38,124 nucleotides of DNA, taken from Candidatus Zhuqueibacterota bacterium. Its GTDB lineage: Bacteria; Zhuqueibacterota; Zhuqueibacteria; Zhuqueibacterales; Geothermadaptataceae. The stretch covers positions 1-38,124 of the forward strand of contig WFTM01000226.1 in assembly GCA_015485525.1 (NCBI GenBank). Direction: 5' to 3'. Both the position numbers and the translations under genes were made by a program. Positions within the stretch are counted from its first letter, which is position 1. The number at the start of each line of letters is the position of its first letter. This document shows, piece after piece, positions 5,240 through 13,128 of this stretch. The notes under the pieces were generated by a model. That model searched no databases. It was not told the origin of the DNA and worked only from the letters and a program-made list of their open reading frames with translations.

Positions 5240-7555
5240 TCATTCCCCGCTGATTTTCGCATACCACTTTTTAACCACGTTTTCCGCCAGCTTGCCGTTG
5301 GGGGTAAAGCCGCTGTGGCTGCCGCCGCCAGACTCCAGGACTGTGGGCCATTTCCAGAGGTAAATGCCGGCGAGCCACGGCCGCCGGTAAAATGCTCTGA
5401 AAAAGGCGTCGTAAGCCCGCATTTGTGCCTGTTCGTCAGCCGGCTGGCCGCGACCATCGCGATGCGGTTCGATCCACGGCGCGGGTCTGCTGGCATAGCC
5501 TGTCTCTGTTAACAGCACCGGTTTCTGAAATTTTTTGCTGACTGCACCGATACGTTCTGCGACCTGGCGCGCGCCTGCGAGCAGTTCCGCGTCCGAGGCG
5601 TTCGGATTGTCGCTCAAGGGGTAATAGCTGTTGACGCTGATGGCGTCGAGGGCATCCCAGAACGTGATGTTTTCAAACTCCTCTCCCCAGTTGGCGGAAT
5701 AGAGCAGCTTGCCGTGGTAAATTTTCCGGATCCGTCCGATCAGCTCCCGCCATTCCTGTTCATGGCCGATGGTGGTCCTGGCCAGCTCGACGCCAATGCT
5801 GAAACTTTCGGTCTGCAGCATTTCAGCGAGTATGGCGTAGTGCATGATCCAGTCGCTGTAATAGACGAAAAAACGCTGCCAGTCCTGTGCGTTGTTCATG
5901 GCGATGTCTCCGGGCCAACTGCTGTGGGAGACCCAGAGGTGTGGTTTCATCATGATGCGCATGTTTTTCCGCCGCGCCCGGGCAATGGCGACGATCAGGC
6001 TTTCGTCGTTTTCAGAGCCGGCACCGGTGCTCAGGCCGATGGGAACCGGCCGGTTTTTTTCGCGCAGGAAACCGAAAGGGGTGATGGAGATGGCGTTGAC
6101 GTTCAGCTCCTGCAGGCGTTGCAGTGCAGCCTCGGCAGTTGAGCCCATGTAGCCGTTGTAAACCGCATAACCCTCGTGCGCAAAGCAAAAACCGCGGGCA
6201 AACTGCCAGACCGTAGGTGCCCTTCCCGTTTGCGGCCTGGGCAGCATGGCGCGGCTCCAGGTACGCCACTGCTGGATCAGTTTGGGAGAAAAGTAGCGCG
6301 GAAATGTGGCGGCGTCCAACCTGGCCGGCGTTTGTCTGAGAAATTTTTTCAGTTCCTGGGGTGAGTAGTGAAAAAGTACGAGCTGCAGCAGAGTCGCAGC
6401 CTGCACCTCGCTGACGTAGCGGCTGATGCGGCGCTCCGCCGGAGCGAAGATCAGCTCGAATGGCGGAAAGATGGCGTTGTGGAAAAACATCCCCGCCCAT
6501 ACCGGATATCCTTTGCCGCCCCAGGCATCGGAGAACAGCACACCGGCGCCGCGCAGCAGCAGGGGGTTGGGTACCTCTCCGGCAAAGTGCCAGGTGATGT
6601 ATTCAGCGATGGCTGTGTAATCCGCGCCGACCGCATTTTCACTGAACACGATGTGCACGACAGAGCTGCCCGTTTGCCAGTGTGAAAGCCGTGAATTGCG
6701 TGTGGCAATGGTTTTGCTTTCCGAGCTTTCGTAGAGTTTCAGCCGGATCGGCAGGAAACGTCTCCTTTGCTCAGCATCGATTTGCAGGATAGCGCACTGT
6801 TCTTCCACGAGCTGCTTTTGCCGGGCCAGAAAAGCCCGGATTTTTTCCCGGTCAGGTGATCTGCCGATGTAATCTACGATAAATATCGAATCAGCTGAAA
6901 CTCTGCGCAGCGAATGCAGCAGGTTGATTTCCCGGTTCCTGCTGATCACCCAGGGGGCGGAGGGGCGCGGTTGGGACAAAAAACCATAAGCGAGCAGTTC
7001 CTGCCCGCGGCGGATGGTGTAGTCTGCAATCAGCTCAGGGCTGCGCCTGCCGGGTTGAAATTCTGCCAGGATTGCCTGGTCTGAGTTGCCGGTGATGATC
7101 TGCAACCATTGCCCGGGCCGAAGAGGATTGGGCATGCGCAGCAGCAGGCGATCGCCCCGGTTGTCATAGGTGTGACCATTGATGCGAAAACTGTCCCGGT
7201 TCATATCAAAAGGGAGCGCAGGCAGAAGGCGTTGCAGCAGGGGGTTGTTCCCGGGGCGTCCGACCAGTGTTATGGGAGTGTTTGCAGGCAGGGAATCAGC
7301 AGCCGAAACCGGGATGGCTGTAGTGCGGATGTACCGTCCGCGTCGCATCTGACCGAGCCGCTGCTCGTAGAGCGCCGCTGTTTTACCCTGATCCGGGTAC
7401 AGATAAACGATGCGGCGATGTTGCCACAGGCGTGATTGCAGTTCCTGCTTGTCCGGCCATAGGGATGTTTCGCCCTGTCCGCTCAGGAGCGGAGACAGCG
7501 ATGATGAGAAAAACAACAGCCACGAAACGAGGCTGCTTCGATAAAATCGTGGCAT
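5240..7555 (-). CDS. Secreted GH113-like glycoside hydrolase with N-terminal peptidase-like region
   Basis: About 771 residues. A signal peptide (SSLVSWLLFFSSSLSPLLSGQ) opens the protein. The C-terminal ~315 residues resemble GH113 (beta-mannanase-type TIM barrels): MRIMMKPHLWV, SIGVELART with the candidate acid/base Glu, YSANWGEEF, FWDALDAISVNSYYPL, LLTETGYASRP with the candidate nucleophile Glu, and GIYLWKWP. These match the usual 'GTEL' and 'TE.GY' positions. The preceding ~400 residues are not typical of the family; the part around EYITWHFAGEVP...LLRGAGVLFSD looks like a gluzincin (MA clan) fold in which the HExxH zinc site is lost. Two starts are possible: ATG at 7555 or TTG at 7561; I use the ATG. 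The gene starts within a few bases of the membrane gene's stop (7563), so they probably form an operon. Mannan cleavage is a family-level inference. Confidence 0.7.
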   Translation of the reverse strand: MPRFYRSSLVSWLLFFSSSLSPLLSGQGETSLWPDKQELQSRLWQHRRIVYLYPDQGKTAALYEQRLGQMRRGRYIRTTAIPVSAADSLPANTPITLVGRPGNNPLLQRLLPALPFDMNRDSFRINGHTYDNRGDRLLLRMPNPLRPGQWLQIITGNSDQAILAEFQPGRRSPELIADYTIRRGQELLAYGFLSQPRPSAPWVISRNREINLLHSLRRVSADSIFIVDYIGRSPDREKIRAFLARQKQLVEEQCAILQIDAEQRRRFLPIRLKLYESSESKTIATRNSRLSHWQTGSSVVHIVFSENAVGADYTAIAEYITWHFAGEVPNPLLLRGAGVLFSDAWGGKGYPVWAGMFFHNAIFPPFELIFAPAERRISRYVSEVQAATLLQLVLFHYSPQELKKFLRQTPARLDAATFPRYFSPKLIQQWRTWSRAMLPRPQTGRAPTVWQFARGFCFAHEGYAVYNGYMGSTAEAALQRLQELNVNAISITPFGFLREKNRPVPIGLSTGAGSENDESLIVAIARARRKNMRIMMKPHLWVSHSSWPGDIAMNNAQDWQRFFVYYSDWIMHYAILAEMLQTESFSIGVELARTTIGHEQEWRELIGRIRKIYHGKLLYSANWGEEFENITFWDALDAISVNSYYPLSDNPNASDAELLAGARQVAERIGAVSKKFQKPVLLTETGYASRPAPWIEPHRDGRGQPADEQAQMRAYDAFFRAFYRRPWLAGIYLWKWPTVLESGGGSHSGFTPNGKLAENVVKKWYAKISGE

Positions 7556-7562
7556 AGGCAAG

Positions 7563-7964
7563 TTATCCCATTTGTGCAGCAGTACGCATTCCGAAAACCG
7601 TGGCGAGGGGGAAGACAGCGATACCTAGGAACCAGAACCAGCCCGGGTGCGGCAGCATGATCATATTGGTGATACCGGCGATGAGCAAAATCAGGCCGAC
7701 CAGCAGCGCAGGCCTGCCGTTATCTTTACCAGCGATGCGCACTGCCAGCCAGGTTCCTGTAAATGTCCCCAGCCCCCAGCCGGCCAGGACGATAAGAAAC
7801 GCAGTCATCGGCAAGTTATCTATGTGCTTCTGCATCGCAACCGTGTCGTTGATGTCGATGTCTTTTGGCAGAGGGTAGGCCTGGTGCCCGAGCATTTCCA
7901 CGAACATGATGATGATAATTGCACTCAGTGTCCCGGCAAAAGCCGCCATCAGGGAGCGACTCAT
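7563..7964 (-). CDS. Conserved four-helix membrane protein
   Basis: A 133-residue protein with four predicted membrane segments: about 5-25 (AAFAGTLSAIIIIMFVEML), 52-74, 83-103 and 107-128. A conserved-looking periplasmic loop follows helix 1 (GHQAYPLPKDIDINDTVAM), and the C-terminal half has the pattern LPHPGWFWFLG. I recognise this arrangement from a widespread family of small uncharacterised membrane proteins; no function is known to me. The start at 7964 has AAAGGA nearby as a ribosome site. It is the first gene of a two-gene minus-strand unit with the glycosidase, the intergenic distance being only a few bases. No transport motif is visible. Confidence 0.7.
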   Translation of the reverse strand: MSRSLMAAFAGTLSAIIIIMFVEMLGHQAYPLPKDIDINDTVAMQKHIDNLPMTAFLIVLAGWGLGTFTGTWLAVRIAGKDNGRPALLVGLILLIAGITNMIMLPHPGWFWFLGIAVFPLATVFGMRTAAQMG

Positions 7965-8511
7965 GGTGATTCCTTTCGGATAAGATATTCAAAATAGGAT
8001 GGATCGGTTTTTATTTACCGTTATGTGCTCTTGTTTTTCTGAGTATAAGCAAGTCCGGGCGCTTTGTCAAGAACGGTTCACCGTTCTGTGGGCCACGCGG
8101 AGCAGGCAGGAGAAAAATACCGGGAACGGGTTCGGGTTTGTTTAAAAAACTCTGTCGCTGTTGTCATGAAGATGCGTGCCCGCAAAATTCACCCTGAAAA
8201 AATTATGATGCCGGGGCAGGGTTTTGTAATTTTTTGATTTACAATTCATGCGCGTTTTTACGACATTCCATAGCCTGAAAAATTCATGTCGCGATGCACG
8301 GCTGTGGGCAAAATTCTTCCGCATTCTGACGCTCCCGGCGCGAAATACTCTTTTATCCCGATTTACAGTGATCGTGGTAAGAATCGGGATAAGCCGTATA
8401 TTGCACAGTTTGTGAGTTACACAGGCAATAGGCTTGTGTTCGGCTTTATCAATTTGCAGATTCATACATGCCATGCCCGCAGCAAATCATATCTGAAACC
8501 GGAGAATAACG
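7965..8511. other. Divergent noncoding region upstream of tryptophanase
   Basis: About 550 bp between the minus-strand membrane gene and tnaA. It has a hairpin AGAACGG/CCGTTCT near 8070-8087, a CCTGAAAAATTCATG motif near 8273 lying between CGACAT and ATGTCG, and a palindromic element at 8353-8392. I looked for a TnaC-type leader peptide with Trp codons and a FNR box (TTGAT-N4-ATCAA) and saw neither. The tnaA start has a good GGAG ribosome site. Confidence 0.45.
8353..8392. repeat. Perfect 11-bp inverted repeat TTATCCCGATT / AATCGGGATAA
   Basis: Left arm at 8353-8363, right arm at 8382-8392, 18-nt loop. This is the cleanest copy of the palindromic family also seen at 2226-2481, 20839-20885, 33701-33755 and 34585-34640. 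It lies 120 bp upstream of tnaA and would form a stable hairpin in the mRNA leader if transcription starts before it. Confidence 0.65.
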
Positions 8512-9885
8512 ATGCGAACGATAATCGAACCCTTTCGAATCAAGATGACGGAGGAAATCAGGCTGGTTCCGCGCGAACAACGCGAGAAAGCCCTGAAAGA
8601 GGCGCACTACAATGTCTTTCTCCTCGATGCTGAACTCTGCCCGATCGATCTGCTGACTGACAGCGGCACGGGCGCCATGTCAGCAAAGCAATGGGCAGCA
8701 CTCATGCTCGGCGACGAGAGCTATGCCGGTAGCAAATCGTGGAAAAAGTTCGAGAATGCCGTCCGTACGATCACCGGCTTTAAGCACATCCTGCCCACTC
8801 ACCAGGGGCGGGCTGCTGAGGGCATTCTGGCGCAGACGCAGATTCGTGAGGGGGATGTCATCCCCAACAACAGCCATTTCGACACCACGCGCGCAAATTT
8901 CGAATTTGTTGGCGCCACGGCCCTGGACCTGGTGTGCGATGAAGGTATGCAGCCGGGGTTGGATGCTCCTTTTAAGGGCAATATGGATATCGAAAAACTG
9001 CGTACCTGCATCGAAACCCATGGCAGGGAGCGCATCCCCTTTTGCATGATCACGGTGACCAACAATACCGGTGGCGGCCAGCCGATCTCGATGCAGAATA
9101 TCCGTGAGGTCAAAGCTGTGCTGAAGGAATACGGCATACCGCTGGTGATCGATGCCTGCCGTTTTGCAGAAAACGCCTATTTCATCCGCGAGCGGGAGCA
9201 CGGCTACGGCGATAAATCGTTGCTGGAAATTGCACAAGAGATGTTTTCCTATGCGGATGCTGCCACGATGAGCGCGAAGAAAGATGGCCTGGCGAATATC
9301 GGCGGTTTTCTTGCCTGTCATGATGATAGCTGGGGTGAAGCCTTCCGCAATGCGCTGATCATGCGCGAGGGGTTTCCAACCTACGGCGGGCTGGCCGGCC
9401 GTGATCTCGAAGTCATCGCTGTCGGCCTGATGGAAGCGCTGGAGTACGATTACCAGGTCTATCGCCACGCGACGATCACTTACCTCGGGAAAAAGTTTGA
9501 AGAGCGGAATATTCCTTTTGTCAAACCCGTAGGTGGGCACGCGCTGTTCATCGATGCAAAAGAATTTTTACCGCACATTCCCCCACTGCACTATCCGGGG
9601 ATCGGCCTGGTGAACGCGCTCTACGTCGATGGCGGCATCCGTGGTGTTGAGCTGGGCAGTGTCATGTTTGGTAAAAAAGATGACCAGGGTGTTGAAAAAC
9701 CGGCCCGTCTCGAACTGGTGCGGCTCGCTTTCCCGCGTCGTGTTTACACACAGAGCCATTTCGATTATATCGTCGAGGTCATCGATGATGTTTTGCAGCA
9801 CCGGGATCAGATACCCGGCTATCGCATCACCAGACAACCGCAGTACCTGCGCCATTTTACCTGCCATTTTGAGCCGATGAAGTGA
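8512..9885 (+). CDS. tnaA: Tryptophanase (L-tryptophan indole-lyase)
   Basis: A 457-residue PLP enzyme of the beta-eliminating lyase family, normal length for tryptophanase (EC 4.1.99.1), which splits tryptophan into indole, pyruvate and ammonia. The PLP lysine is in MSAKKDGL (Lys257, second of the pair). Two residues that separate tryptophanase from tyrosine phenol-lyase both point to tryptophanase: Asp124 in SHFDTTR (Asp137 in E. coli TnaA, Thr in TPL) and His448 in YLRHFT (His463 in TnaA, Phe in TPL). Other family motifs: THQGRAAEG, NNTGGGQP, DACRFAENAYFI. GGAG sits ahead of the ATG. A 48-bp gap leads to the NnrS gene, so they may share transcription. No TnaB-type permease is adjacent. Confidence 0.95.
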   Translation: MRTIIEPFRIKMTEEIRLVPREQREKALKEAHYNVFLLDAELCPIDLLTDSGTGAMSAKQWAALMLGDESYAGSKSWKKFENAVRTITGFKHILPTHQGRAAEGILAQTQIREGDVIPNNSHFDTTRANFEFVGATALDLVCDEGMQPGLDAPFKGNMDIEKLRTCIETHGRERIPFCMITVTNNTGGGQPISMQNIREVKAVLKEYGIPLVIDACRFAENAYFIREREHGYGDKSLLEIAQEMFSYADAATMSAKKDGLANIGGFLACHDDSWGEAFRNALIMREGFPTYGGLAGRDLEVIAVGLMEALEYDYQVYRHATITYLGKKFEERNIPFVKPVGGHALFIDAKEFLPHIPPLHYPGIGLVNALYVDGGIRGVELGSVMFGKKDDQGVEKPARLELVRLAFPRRVYTQSHFDYIVEVIDDVLQHRDQIPGYRITRQPQYLRHFTCHFEPMK

Positions 9886-9933
9886 GACAGAGACAGAACA
9901 GGAAGGGCAACGCCGCAGCGCTGCGCCCGTGAG

Positions 9934-11385
9934 ATGAAAAATTCAGTCGGGACAGATATCATGCAGAGTGATGACAAATTGGGTGCATCCCGGATCGGGG
10001 CGGGGTATGCAGAATTCCACTTCGGTTTTATCAAAGCAGCAATCCTGCTGGCGTTCTGGGGCGGTTTTGCTGTCGGTGCACATTCCATATCTGTGATGGG
10101 GCTCGGCTTTGCACCCGGCCCCGGATTTTTTGCCTTCAACCAGGTGCACGGGCAGCTCCAGCTCATGGGGTGGGTCGGCTTGTTCGTCATGGGCATCAGC
10201 CTGTTCTTTCTGCCGCGTTTTGCCGGCGTGCCGCTGGAAGAACCGCATCGCCAGGGCCAGATCCTCTGGCTCATGGTCAGCGGCCTGCTGTTGCGTTATT
10301 TTTCCCAGTCCCTGCTGCCCTACTTTGATGATCCGCTCTATTGGAATATCCTCGGATTTCTCGCTGTCCTGTCGGCGTTTTTCATCCTTTTTGCTGTCGC
10401 TCTCTATGTGACCACGCTGTTGATGACCATGCACACGGTTTTTGCCGGCAAGGCCCGTCCGGCGGTGCACACGGTTGCGCCTTTTTTTGCAATGATGCTG
10501 GCCGGGTGGTTGCTCTATGTCATGATCAATTTCGCCCTCGTGGCCCTGATGGTCGCCCAGAAAAAAGTCGTTCTGCCCTATGGATGGAACCAGTTCATGA
10601 TCGACCTTTTTGTGCTGCTCTCTCTGGTGCCGATCAGTTTCGGCGTTGGCCTGCGCACCTTGCCTCTCTACATGCGTTTGCCGTCGCAGAACTGGCCGGT
10701 TCGCCCGGCAGCCTGGGTATATCTTGCCGGGGTGGCGGTCAAGCTGCTGGCTGACCTTTTGTTGCTGCTCGGTTGGGATAGCATGGTGCTGCTCTATGTG
10801 AGCCGTGCCGGCACGATTGCATACAGCGCTGTTGTCGTGCTGCTGATCTGGAAGCTGGATGTCCTCACCCGGCTGCAACAACCCTGGACAGAAGGCCGAA
10901 ACGAGCCCGTTAAGCCGGACCGAAAGCCCACCCGCCCGGGCATGCCGGACTATGGCGAATTCGGGGCTTTTGAAAAGCTCATCCGTGCCGCCTTTTTCTG
11001 GCTGCTGTTTGCCGCGGTCTCGGAACTGACGGTGAGCATCGCATGGCTGCTCGGCCACGAACCCATGGCGAGCCGTGACGCTATACGGCACATGTATCTC
11101 ATGGGCTTTATCACCCACCTGATCTTCGGAATGGCACCGAGGATGATCCCCGGTTTTCTGCACAAACGTGCGGTTGCCCGCCCGAGGCTGGTGCAGTTTT
11201 CTTACTGGCTGCTGCTGATGGCCGCTGTTTTCCGCATCATTCCTCTGCTTTTGCCCCTTTCCCTCGAGGAAATGTTGCCTGTGTTGTTTAAATTCCTTAA
11301 AATAGGTCTCTCTTTTTCCGGAGTGTTTGCCATGCTCGCTGTGGCCGTGCTCTGGGTTAATCTACGCGATACCGCGCGCTCTTGA
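9934..11385 (+). CDS. NnrS-family polytopic membrane protein
   Basis: A 483-residue protein with about 12 membrane helices. It shows NnrS signatures: an early HGQLQLMGWVGLFVMGISLFF segment with FLPRF, and a late RHMYLMGFITHLIFGMAPRM segment. NnrS is a haem- and copper-containing membrane protein tied to nitric oxide metabolism and protection from nitrosative stress in denitrifiers. A cytoplasmic or loop insertion rich in Arg, Pro and Lys occurs near residues 315-345 (PVKPDRKPTRPG). ATG at 9934 follows directly on a GTGAG; ATG at 9961 has GGGACAG at a better distance and may be the true start. The gene ends 19 bp before haem A synthase, suggesting one operon. No nitric oxide or nitrite reductase is in the window. 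Confidence 0.85.
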   Translation: MKNSVGTDIMQSDDKLGASRIGAGYAEFHFGFIKAAILLAFWGGFAVGAHSISVMGLGFAPGPGFFAFNQVHGQLQLMGWVGLFVMGISLFFLPRFAGVPLEEPHRQGQILWLMVSGLLLRYFSQSLLPYFDDPLYWNILGFLAVLSAFFILFAVALYVTTLLMTMHTVFAGKARPAVHTVAPFFAMMLAGWLLYVMINFALVALMVAQKKVVLPYGWNQFMIDLFVLLSLVPISFGVGLRTLPLYMRLPSQNWPVRPAAWVYLAGVAVKLLADLLLLLGWDSMVLLYVSRAGTIAYSAVVVLLIWKLDVLTRLQQPWTEGRNEPVKPDRKPTRPGMPDYGEFGAFEKLIRAAFFWLLFAAVSELTVSIAWLLGHEPMASRDAIRHMYLMGFITHLIFGMAPRMIPGFLHKRAVARPRLVQFSYWLLLMAAVFRIIPLLLPLSLEEMLPVLFKFLKIGLSFSGVFAMLAVAVLWVNLRDTARS

Positions 11386-11404
11386 ATGAACATGTGAGAT
11401 ACCT

Positions 11405-12442
11405 ATGGATAACAAAAAAGTCGCCCGCTGGATGTTCTGGCTCGCAGGACTCGCGGCCGTGATGGTCGTGCTCGGCGGGCTGGTCAGGTTGACCCAGTCC
11501 GGTCTGTCGATGACCGACTGGGATGTATTGATGGGGATTGTCCCGCCCATGACCGAGCAGGGCTGGCAGCAGGAGTTCGAGCAATATAAACAGTTTCCTG
11601 AGTATAAGCTGGTTAACAAGGGGATGGCGCTTTCTGAGTTCAAGTTTATTTTTTATATGGAATATCTGCACCGCATGCTCGGTCGGGTAATCGGCCTGGT
11701 TTATTTTATCCCGCTGGTGATTTTCTGGCGCAGAGGCACAATTCCAGGGGAGCAGCGCCTGGCGTTTTTGGGTATCGGGGTGCTGCTGCTGTTTCAGGGG
11801 CTGTTCGGATGGTATATGGTTAAAAGTGGCCTGGTGGACCGGCCGCATGTGAGCCATTTTCGCCTCACCGGACACCTGTTGCTGGCCATGGCGTTCATCG
11901 CCGCTACCCTGTGGATGGGCATGCGCTGGCTGTACGATCAGACTGCATCTGCTAAGCGTGTGTTTTCAGCGCAAGCTGAGAAAACCACGCGAATCTTTCT
12001 CTGGGTTCTTATCGGACAGGTCGCTCTCGGTGGTCTGGTTGCAGGCCTCAAAGCCGGGTCTGTCTCACCGACTTTCCCCCTCATGCACGGCACATGGATT
12101 CCGCCGCTGGCCTGGTCTTTCGAACCATGGTATATGAATTTTTTTGAAAATCCTGTCATGATTCATTTTCTGCATCGCTGGAATGCTTTTGTCGTCCTCT
12201 TCTTTGCTTTTTATCTCGTCAGGCTGTTGTATCGCGAGCAGCACTTTGAGCTGATAAAGATGCCCGTCATCGTGCTCAGTGTATTGATCAACCTGCAGCT
12301 TCTGCTGGGCATATTCACCGTGTTGATGAACGTCCCGGTTGCGCTGGCGTCGCTGCATCAGGCCGTGGCTCTGCTGTTGTTCGTTTTTACGATAATACTG
12401 CGCTATTCTGTTCGCGCAGAGAACACCGTGTCTGTCAAATAA
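11405..12442 (+). CDS. ctaA: Haem A synthase (Cox15/CtaA family)
   Basis: A 345-residue protein with about eight membrane helices in two homologous halves. It carries the expected motifs: GGLVRLTQSGLSM in helix 1, EYLHRMLGRVIG (His89), HFRLTGH, FLHRWNAF and SLHQAVALLLF, covering the four haem-ligand histidines. Length and the longer loop after helix 1 suit the Cox15-like type. The enzyme oxidises the C8 methyl of haem O to make haem A. It lies 19 bp after the NnrS gene and 9 bp before a thioesterase gene. cbb3 oxidase contains no haem A, so this gene predicts an aa3- or caa3-type oxidase elsewhere in the genome. Haem O synthase (CtaB) is not in the window. Confidence 0.93.
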   Translation: MDNKKVARWMFWLAGLAAVMVVLGGLVRLTQSGLSMTDWDVLMGIVPPMTEQGWQQEFEQYKQFPEYKLVNKGMALSEFKFIFYMEYLHRMLGRVIGLVYFIPLVIFWRRGTIPGEQRLAFLGIGVLLLFQGLFGWYMVKSGLVDRPHVSHFRLTGHLLLAMAFIAATLWMGMRWLYDQTASAKRVFSAQAEKTTRIFLWVLIGQVALGGLVAGLKAGSVSPTFPLMHGTWIPPLAWSFEPWYMNFFENPVMIHFLHRWNAFVVLFFAFYLVRLLYREQHFELIKMPVIVLSVLINLQLLLGIFTVLMNVPVALASLHQAVALLLFVFTIILRYSVRAENTVSVK

Positions 12443-12451
12443 GGATCATCG

Positions 12452-12919
12452 ATGTCGCAAAAAGCCTTTCAGGACTACTACCCCGACCATCTCAGCCATT
12501 GCTACGGTTGTGGCAGGCTCAATGAACACGGCTTGCAGATCAAAAGCTTCTGGCGCGGCGAGGAGGCGGTGTGCACATTTCAGCCGCGGCCCTATCACAC
12601 CGCGGTACCCGGTTATGTTTACGGCGGGCTGATCGCTTCGGTGATCGACTGTCATGCAACGGGCACGGCTGCTGCAGCAGCCTATCGTGCAGCCGGGCGG
12701 GAGATGGGCTCAGAGCCGGCGTTTCGTTTTGTCACAGCTTCGTTAAAGGTCGATTACCTCAAACCAACGCCCATCACCACGGAAATGCAACTGGTCGCTC
12801 GCATTGTTGAGGTTAAGGCGCGCAAAGTCAGAGTTGCTATTGACCTCATGAGCGGCGAAGAGCTCTGCGCCCGCGGATATGTTGTGGCTGTGCAGGTGCC
12901 GGAAGAATGGGGCCTGTGA
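12452..12919 (+). CDS. PaaI-like hotdog thioesterase
   Basis: A 155-residue single hotdog-fold protein. HCYGCGRLNEHGLQIK at residues 16-31 is the N-terminal 'C.GCG..N..GL' motif common in this family, and YVYGGLIASVIDCHATGTA (about 57-75) is the helix that carries the catalytic acid and glycine-rich turn. A later SLKVDYLKPTPITTEM strand is also typical. Such enzymes hydrolyse acyl-CoA or aromatic-CoA thioesters; the substrate cannot be given. AAGGAT lies six bases before the ATG. It follows haem A synthase by 9 bp and is likely co-transcribed, but I see no functional link between the two. Confidence 0.8.
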   Translation: MSQKAFQDYYPDHLSHCYGCGRLNEHGLQIKSFWRGEEAVCTFQPRPYHTAVPGYVYGGLIASVIDCHATGTAAAAAYRAAGREMGSEPAFRFVTASLKVDYLKPTPITTEMQLVARIVEVKARKVRVAIDLMSGEELCARGYVVAVQVPEEWGL

Positions 12920-13128
12920 TAGGCCGGCAGGAAGGTGGTTTGACGAGTCAGCGAAGAAATTCCCTCGTCCCGTCTGCCTTTGCAAAAAGCGCCGCGTTGT
13001 CAGTCGAGTGTTTAATGTTTGCTTTATTTGAAATGATCGGGTAGTCCATGCAGGGGCCTGCAATGAACAATACGAACGCGTCGCTGGAGCGGCGCATGGT
13101 TTCAGGATCAAGAGAGAGGAAATGCACG

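Noticed and set aside
8680-9540. Minus-strand 286-residue open frame opposite tryptophanase
   Set aside because: Antisense shadow; the plus-strand tryptophanase has all family residues.
8900-9900. Tyrosine phenol-lyase as an alternative for the PLP lyase
   Set aside because: Both discriminating positions carry the tryptophanase residues (Asp124, His448).
9943-11163. Minus-strand 406-residue open frame opposite NnrS
   Set aside because: Its composition (rich in His, Gln, Arg, Asp) is the typical antisense image of a membrane protein gene; the plus strand encodes a clear NnrS protein.
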